Below are positions 59,626-64,000 of a stretch of 64,000 bases of DNA, in pieces (the first letter of the stretch is position 1; each line of letters starts with the position of its first letter). The translations under genes were made by a program, and so were the position numbers. Source of the stretch: Bacillota bacterium (GTDB lineage Bacteria > Bacillota > Bacilli > Paenibacillales > Paenibacillaceae); the NCBI GenBank assembly GCA_023391635.1, contig JAEWAQ010000031.1, forward strand, positions 1 through 64,000. The letters run 5' to 3'. Under the pieces are notes generated by a model. That model worked only from the letters and a program-made list of their open reading frames with translations. It had not been told where the DNA came from and made no database searches.

Positions 59626-60956
59626 TGTACCTCACCTTGTTTCATCAGCATGTGTACGAATTCGGCGAACAGACTGTTCGACCAGGCGAACCAGGGCCGC
59701 GTGAACCGATGCGGATCGTCCGCATGGAAGCCTTCATGCATATAGCCGGTGTCGGCATCGGTGGCGAGCAGCATCGCCAGCAGACCGGCTTTTTCTTCCC
59801 GGTCTTGCGAAGTCAACCCTTGCATGGATAGCGCAATGGGCCAAATATGGCGGTCCGGCGTGTGCGGGCTGCCGATGCCGCGTGCCGCCTCTCCCTCGAA
59901 GTAATAGGGATTATCCTTGCTCAAAATAAATTGCCGGGTATTCCGGTATACCGGATCGTCTGCGCTCCTGTAGCCCAAATAAGGGATGGATAACAGGCTG
60001 GGCACGTTCGCATCGTCCATCAGATTGTAGTTGCCGTATCCGTCCGTCTCGTACGCATAGATCTTTCCGTAGACCGGATGAATGACCGTGCCGTACGTCT
60101 CGATGCCGAATTCGATTTCTTCCTTCAAGGCAAGAGCGGATTGGCACAAGGAGTCGTCGCGATAGATGTCTGTCGCAATCTCGGCGATATGGCCCAGCAC
60201 GACGGCCGCGAACATATTCGCCGGAATGAGATAGCCGAACGCGCACGCATCGTCGCTTGGCCGGAATGCCGACCACGTCATGCCGGTATAATTGACCGGC
60301 ATGCCCTTCCCTTCATTGCGCAAGGTATCGGAAGGCGGGCCATCCAGCCGCTGAAAGCGATAAGGCGACTGCTCGCCGTGGCGCTGTTCCGTCCGCCACA
60401 ACCGGATGATGCGGCGGGCGGTCGTGCGGAACGTCTCGTCGAAGTGCCGGGCGATGCCGGTCGATTTCCAATACAAGTAGCTCAATTGAACCGGATAGCA
60501 AAGCGAATCGATCTCGTACTTGCGCTCCCAGATCCACGGGCCCAGTTCCGTCAAATCTTCGTCGTAGCGATGGTCGTTGGCCGCTTCGTTGAACGCATTG
60601 GCATACGGATCGATGTTGATATACGCCATCTGGCGGCGCAGCAAGCCTTCGATCAGCTGCTGCAGCCGCTCATCCCGCGCCGCAAGCGGCACATAATGCC
60701 GGACCTGGGCGCTGGAGTCGCGCAGCCACATGGCGGGAATATCCCCTGTGAACACGAATGCCGTCCCGTCCTCAAGCAGCTTCGTTGTCGTCTCCAACGT
60801 ATTCGCGAAGCATCGCTTGAAAGTGTCCCGCAGCTTCGGATGGCCGGACAGCCGATCGTCCGCCTCAGCGAACAGTTGACCGATCGCCGGAGGCAGGTTG
60901 AATGTAGCGATATTCCTCACCCCAAATCTTCCTTCATGCAGGTCATATTCGGACAT
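59622..60956 (-). CDS. GH125 exo-alpha-1,6-mannosidase
   Basis: A 444-residue (alpha/alpha)6-barrel glycosidase of GH125, which removes terminal alpha-1,6-linked mannose. Diagnostic segments are FTGDIPAMWLRDSSAQVRHY, AFNEAANDHRYDED, IWERKYEIDSLCYPVQLSYL and MTWSAFRPSDDACAFGYLIP. No signal peptide, so it works on imported oligosaccharides. It overlaps GH38 by 14 bases and the GDPD-like gene by 4, so the three are one unit. Confidence 0.94.
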   Translation of the reverse strand: MSEYDLHEGRFGVRNIATFNLPPAIGQLFAEADDRLSGHPKLRDTFKRCFANTLETTTKLLEDGTAFVFTGDIPAMWLRDSSAQVRHYVPLAARDERLQQLIEGLLRRQMAYINIDPYANAFNEAANDHRYDEDLTELGPWIWERKYEIDSLCYPVQLSYLYWKSTGIARHFDETFRTTARRIIRLWRTEQRHGEQSPYRFQRLDGPPSDTLRNEGKGMPVNYTGMTWSAFRPSDDACAFGYLIPANMFAAVVLGHIAEIATDIYRDDSLCQSALALKEEIEFGIETYGTVIHPVYGKIYAYETDGYGNYNLMDDANVPSLLSIPYLGYRSADDPVYRNTRQFILSKDNPYYFEGEAARGIGSPHTPDRHIWPIALSMQGLTSQDREEKAGLLAMLLATDADTGYMHEGFHADDPHRFTRPWFAWSNSLFAEFVHMLMKQGEVQ

Positions 60957-63900
60957 CCAGCAGGAATGTCTTGATTTCGTAAGGCAATAATTCGAATGTC
61001 AGCCCGGCTCCGGGCTGCGCTTCGCCGATCGGGCGTTCCATCAGGTCGCACTCTTGCCAGGAGGCGATCGCGAAGTCGCTCGACAGCTCCGCCGTTCCGC
61101 GGCTGCCCGCGAATTCGTGCAGCCGGACGACGAGCTTGTCGCCGTCTTCGGCTTTCTTCACGGTGTCGATCATGGCGAATTCGCAGATCAGCCGCAGCAT
61201 GGAAGCCGCTGCGTTTGCCATCGCTCCATCGCACGCGGTCAGCGGGTTGTTAAGCTGCCACGCTTCCCGAACCGTGCCGCCCTGGCACCAATCGCCCAGG
61301 TGCGGGTACAGCGCATACGTGAAGCGGTGTTCGCCCTGATCCGCTTCCGTATCCGGCTCGATCGCCGATTTGATCAAGCTGAGCCGCAGCGTGTGGTCCT
61401 TGATGTCGTAACCGTATTTGCAATCATTCATCAGGCTGACGCCATAACCCCGTTCGGACAGATCCGCCCATTGGTGGCCTACCGTCTCGAAGCGGGCCCA
61501 ATCCCAGCTCGTATTCCAATGCGTCGGCCGCTTAACGTTGCCGAACTGAATGTCGTAAGTCGCTTCCGTCGAGCGCACCGTCACGGGGAACGCCACCTTC
61601 AGCAATTGCTGGCGCTCGTGCCAGTCGACGCTTGTCTCGAAATCGATGCGGCGGGAGTCGGCGTACAGATGCATCTGCTGCGAGATCGTGGAGTTCGCGT
61701 AAGTCCATACGAATTTTACGGTCGCCGACAGCTTGCCGGCATGCACGAGCTCGATCGACTGCAGCCCGGTCACTTCGCGCCGCTTCTGCTGGTAATAAAT
61801 ATCGATATCCCATGCGTCGAACATGAGCGGCTTGTCCTCGAATACCTGGAATACGTTGCCGGGTTCGCCCGATGCGAGCACCTGCCTGCCGTTAACGATA
61901 TCATAGATGCTCGTGAGTTGTCCGATTTTGTTCCATGCGATCCGGTAATGCGGCGTGAGGATACCGTCCGGGGTCCATTCGAACGGGGAGGGACCCGGAT
62001 CGGCGCCATGATCGGCAGCGGGATGAAAAACGATCGTCGCTTGTCCCATGGACGGCACGTCGACCTGCACCAAGTGCCGGCTTCCCGCAGACTCGGATAC
62101 AAGCGCGGATCCATCCGCAGATGTCCACGCACCCGGCAAGCCGGTTTCGATTTCCACCAGGCCGCGGCGGTCCCAGGAGGCGGAATTCCATACGGTATAT
62201 CGTCCGGTGTTCGGCTGGGCGATCGCCCCGGCCGCATGATTCCATACGGCACGGACCGTGCGCTCCGCTTCTTCGTATTCCAGCTTGCTGTCCTCGTATA
62301 CTTCATGGATGGAAGACCCCGGAATGATGTCATGGAACTGATTGCGCAAAATGATCTTCCAACCGCCGTTCAAGTCGTTCTGGCGATAGGGGGTCCAGCT
62401 TCCGGCAAGCAGACTGGCGTAGGCGCTCAGCCATTCGGCTTCGCGATAGGCGAGTTCCAGCTTGCGGTTCATGCGTTTGTTGTACGCTTGGCTCGTATAG
62501 GTGCCGCGATGGAATTCCAAATACAGTTCGCCGTCCCAGGTATGCACATACTGATCGGTATCGGCAATCGTCCGCTGCAGCCGCTCAAAATAAGCATCGG
62601 CCGTGCCCGTCTTCACATGCGGCAGCCCCGGCATCTCGTCGAGCCTGCGGCGCATCTCCAGCATCTCGCGGTTGACGCCGCCGCCTCCGTCCCCATAGCC
62701 GTAGGACAGCAGCAATTCCTCGTTCGCGTTCTTGTTGCGGTAATTGTCCCAGATGCCTTTGACCATCCGGGCTTCAACCGTGCCGTTATACGTATAATAG
62801 GGACTGTCGTGCTCATCCGGCGTCGTGATGAAATGCGTCAGCACTTCCGAGCCGTCGATGCCGCGCCAGCGGAACGTGTCGTGGGGCATCCGGTTGAATT
62901 GACTCCAGCTGATCTTTGTCGTCATGAACGTGTCGATGCCCGACTTCAAGAGAATCTGCGGCAAAGCCCAACTGTAGCCGAATACGTCGGGCAGCCACAG
63001 ATAACGGCACTCCGAACCGAACTCGTCGCGGAAAAACCGTGTGCCCAGCAGCAGCTGGCGCACGAGCGACTCGCCGGACGTCAAGTTGCAATCCGCTTCC
63101 AGCCACATGCCGCCCGCCGCCTCCCAGCGACCTTCCTTCACGCGCTCGCGAATTTTCTCGTAGATATCCGGATAGTCATGCTTGATGTAATCGTAAAGCT
63201 GCGGCTGCGTTTGCAGGAACACGTAATCCGGATATTGCTCCATCAGCCGGAGCACCGTCGAGAACGAACGGGCGGCTTTCTCGCGGGTATGCTTGAGCCG
63301 CCACAGCCAAGCTACGTCGATATGCGTATGTCCGATGCAGGTCACCGTGACCCGGGCGTGCTTTTCGAGCGCGTGCAAGTCGCTCCGCAAGATGTCTCTG
63401 GCCGCGCGAACGGAATCGTAGAAGGCATCGGATCGCGGATACGACCAGTCGATCCGCAGGAGCGAGCGATCGAGCGCCTTGATCAGCTGCACCCGGTCCG
63501 GGTCATTGGCATCGAGCGCGAGCGTGGTGTCATAGGCTGCGAAGGCGGTGAAGTAATAGTCGTCCGCCGCTTCGTCCAACCAGCACCATTCGGCCATGCG
63601 GATCGTATGCTTGCGCGGCTTGGGCGGCCCGCCGCCTTCCAATCCCGACCACAGGCGGATGTCTGCCCGAATCTGTTGTCCGGCGGCTGCGGCAGGCAGG
63701 AATACTTCCTGGTGGTTGGAGTCCACCCCTTGATAGGGCGCTCCGTTCAAGTATAACAAAGATTCGAAGCCGGAATTGTTGCCTCCGCCGGTCTCTCCGA
63801 AGTCGAATCGGCCAAGTACTTTGCGCCCCGCCCACTCCCGCGGGATGTTCGCCGTATGCGACAACCAGACATAACGATCCCGGCCGGCCCAGGTGTCTCC

Positions 63901-64000
63901 TGCATCGATGCGGGACCACTCTCCAACTTGCGGAGGTCTGGCGCCGACTTCCCCGGCCGCGTCTTCCATCGACCGGAACGATGCGATCGGCATGGCGTCC
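60943..64000 (-). CDS. GH38 alpha-mannosidase, 5' end beyond the window
   Basis: At least 1,016 residues of an intracellular alpha-mannosidase. Present are the zinc site CIGHTHIDVAWLWRLKHT, the nucleophile Asp region YLWLPDVFGYSWALPQIL, and the C-terminal beta domains (HWNTSWDWARFETVGHQWAD, SLIKSAIEPDTEADQGEHRF). The frame is still open at the window's right end and family members begin some 30 residues earlier, so the true start is outside. It cleaves alpha-1,2/1,3-linked mannose. Together with GH125 it could fully trim N-glycan or yeast-mannan fragments. Confidence 0.94.
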   Translation of the reverse strand, partial: DAMPIASFRSMEDAAGEVGARPPQVGEWSRIDAGDTWAGRDRYVWLSHTANIPREWAGRKVLGRFDFGETGGGNNSGFESLLYLNGAPYQGVDSNHQEVFLPAAAAGQQIRADIRLWSGLEGGGPPKPRKHTIRMAEWCWLDEAADDYYFTAFAAYDTTLALDANDPDRVQLIKALDRSLLRIDWSYPRSDAFYDSVRAARDILRSDLHALEKHARVTVTCIGHTHIDVAWLWRLKHTREKAARSFSTVLRLMEQYPDYVFLQTQPQLYDYIKHDYPDIYEKIRERVKEGRWEAAGGMWLEADCNLTSGESLVRQLLLGTRFFRDEFGSECRYLWLPDVFGYSWALPQILLKSGIDTFMTTKISWSQFNRMPHDTFRWRGIDGSEVLTHFITTPDEHDSPYYTYNGTVEARMVKGIWDNYRNKNANEELLLSYGYGDGGGGVNREMLEMRRRLDEMPGLPHVKTGTADAYFERLQRTIADTDQYVHTWDGELYLEFHRGTYTSQAYNKRMNRKLELAYREAEWLSAYASLLAGSWTPYRQNDLNGGWKIILRNQFHDIIPGSSIHEVYEDSKLEYEEAERTVRAVWNHAAGAIAQPNTGRYTVWNSASWDRRGLVEIETGLPGAWTSADGSALVSESAGSRHLVQVDVPSMGQATIVFHPAADHGADPGPSPFEWTPDGILTPHYRIAWNKIGQLTSIYDIVNGRQVLASGEPGNVFQVFEDKPLMFDAWDIDIYYQQKRREVTGLQSIELVHAGKLSATVKFVWTYANSTISQQMHLYADSRRIDFETSVDWHERQQLLKVAFPVTVRSTEATYDIQFGNVKRPTHWNTSWDWARFETVGHQWADLSERGYGVSLMNDCKYGYDIKDHTLRLSLIKSAIEPDTEADQGEHRFTYALYPHLGDWCQGGTVREAWQLNNPLTACDGAMANAAASMLRLICEFAMIDTVKKAEDGDKLVVRLHEFAGSRGTAELSSDFAIASWQECDLMERPIGEAQPGAGLTFELLPYEIKTFLLDVRI

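Noticed and set aside
61054..63756. 900-codon open frame on the plus strand
   Set aside because: Antisense to GH38, whose motifs are all present; no domain or ribosome site on the plus strand.
1..64000. Search for tRNA, rRNA, riboswitch or prophage genes
   Set aside because: No tRNA-like cloverleaf, rRNA stretch, T-box or integrase-like gene was recognised by eye; a covariance-model scan would be needed to exclude small RNAs.

Overview
The window comes from an endospore-forming Firmicute, most likely a Paenibacillus-type bacterium (Paenibacillaceae). It carries gerE, a GerA-type germinant receptor operon, a YhcN/YlaJ lipoprotein, the ytpI/ytoI pair, Lpl-type sugar transport genes and mannosidases typical of soil paenibacilli. 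The flanks look GC-rich; the middle of the spore-glycan cluster (about 18-36 kb) is visibly more AT-rich. I see no rRNA, tRNA or CRISPR array.

Layout. (1) 0-5.3 kb: a membrane-anchored protein of unknown role, then a Bce-type response regulator, sensor kinase, ABC ATPase and FtsX-like permease. (2) 5.3-12.9 kb: an Rpn/PD-(D/E)XK-type gene with a hairpin over its start region, ytpI convergent with ytoI, a membrane protein, gerE with a recognisable sigma-K promoter, a sporulation lipoprotein, fabH behind a FapR-like operator, a second-type clpP, and an ECF sigma factor. (3) 12.9-36.5 kb: a large spore-surface glycan cluster comparable in content to the B. subtilis sps/cge loci. It has about ten glycosyltransferases of four types, a CotS-like kinase, nucleotide-sugar genes (RfbA, RfbC, DegT aminotransferase, SDR), an FAD oxidoreductase, and an acyl module (FkbH/HAD-IIIC, acyl carrier protein, GNAT, VOC). 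The left arm is read leftward and a shorter paralogous arm rightward. Many of its proteins share a basic N-terminus and tandem aromatic-x-x-Gly tetrads. (4) 36.6-42.0 kb: a protein of about 1,800 residues built of ten-residue repeats with a lectin-like C-terminus, behind a sigma-K-type promoter. (5) 42.2-48 kb: psd, an AraC regulator and a gerA-type operon with a 36-codon ORF at its end. (6) 48-64 kb: an alpha-mannan/mannoside utilisation locus read leftward: GH38, GH125, GDPD-like, LplB/SBP/LplC transporter, PHP hydrolase, LacI regulator, PfkB kinase, GH4, metallophosphoesterase and M17 aminopeptidase, closed by a strong terminator.

Main reading: the centre looks like one late-sporulation programme that makes and displays a glycosylated spore surface. 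Nucleotide-sugar and acyl genes supply an acylated amino sugar, the tetrad-tagged glycosyltransferases assemble it, and the giant decapeptide-repeat protein is a candidate acceptor or filament. The tetrad tag and its stand-alone carriers are the best candidate for an undescribed system here. Functional links between these parts are inference from motifs and gene order.
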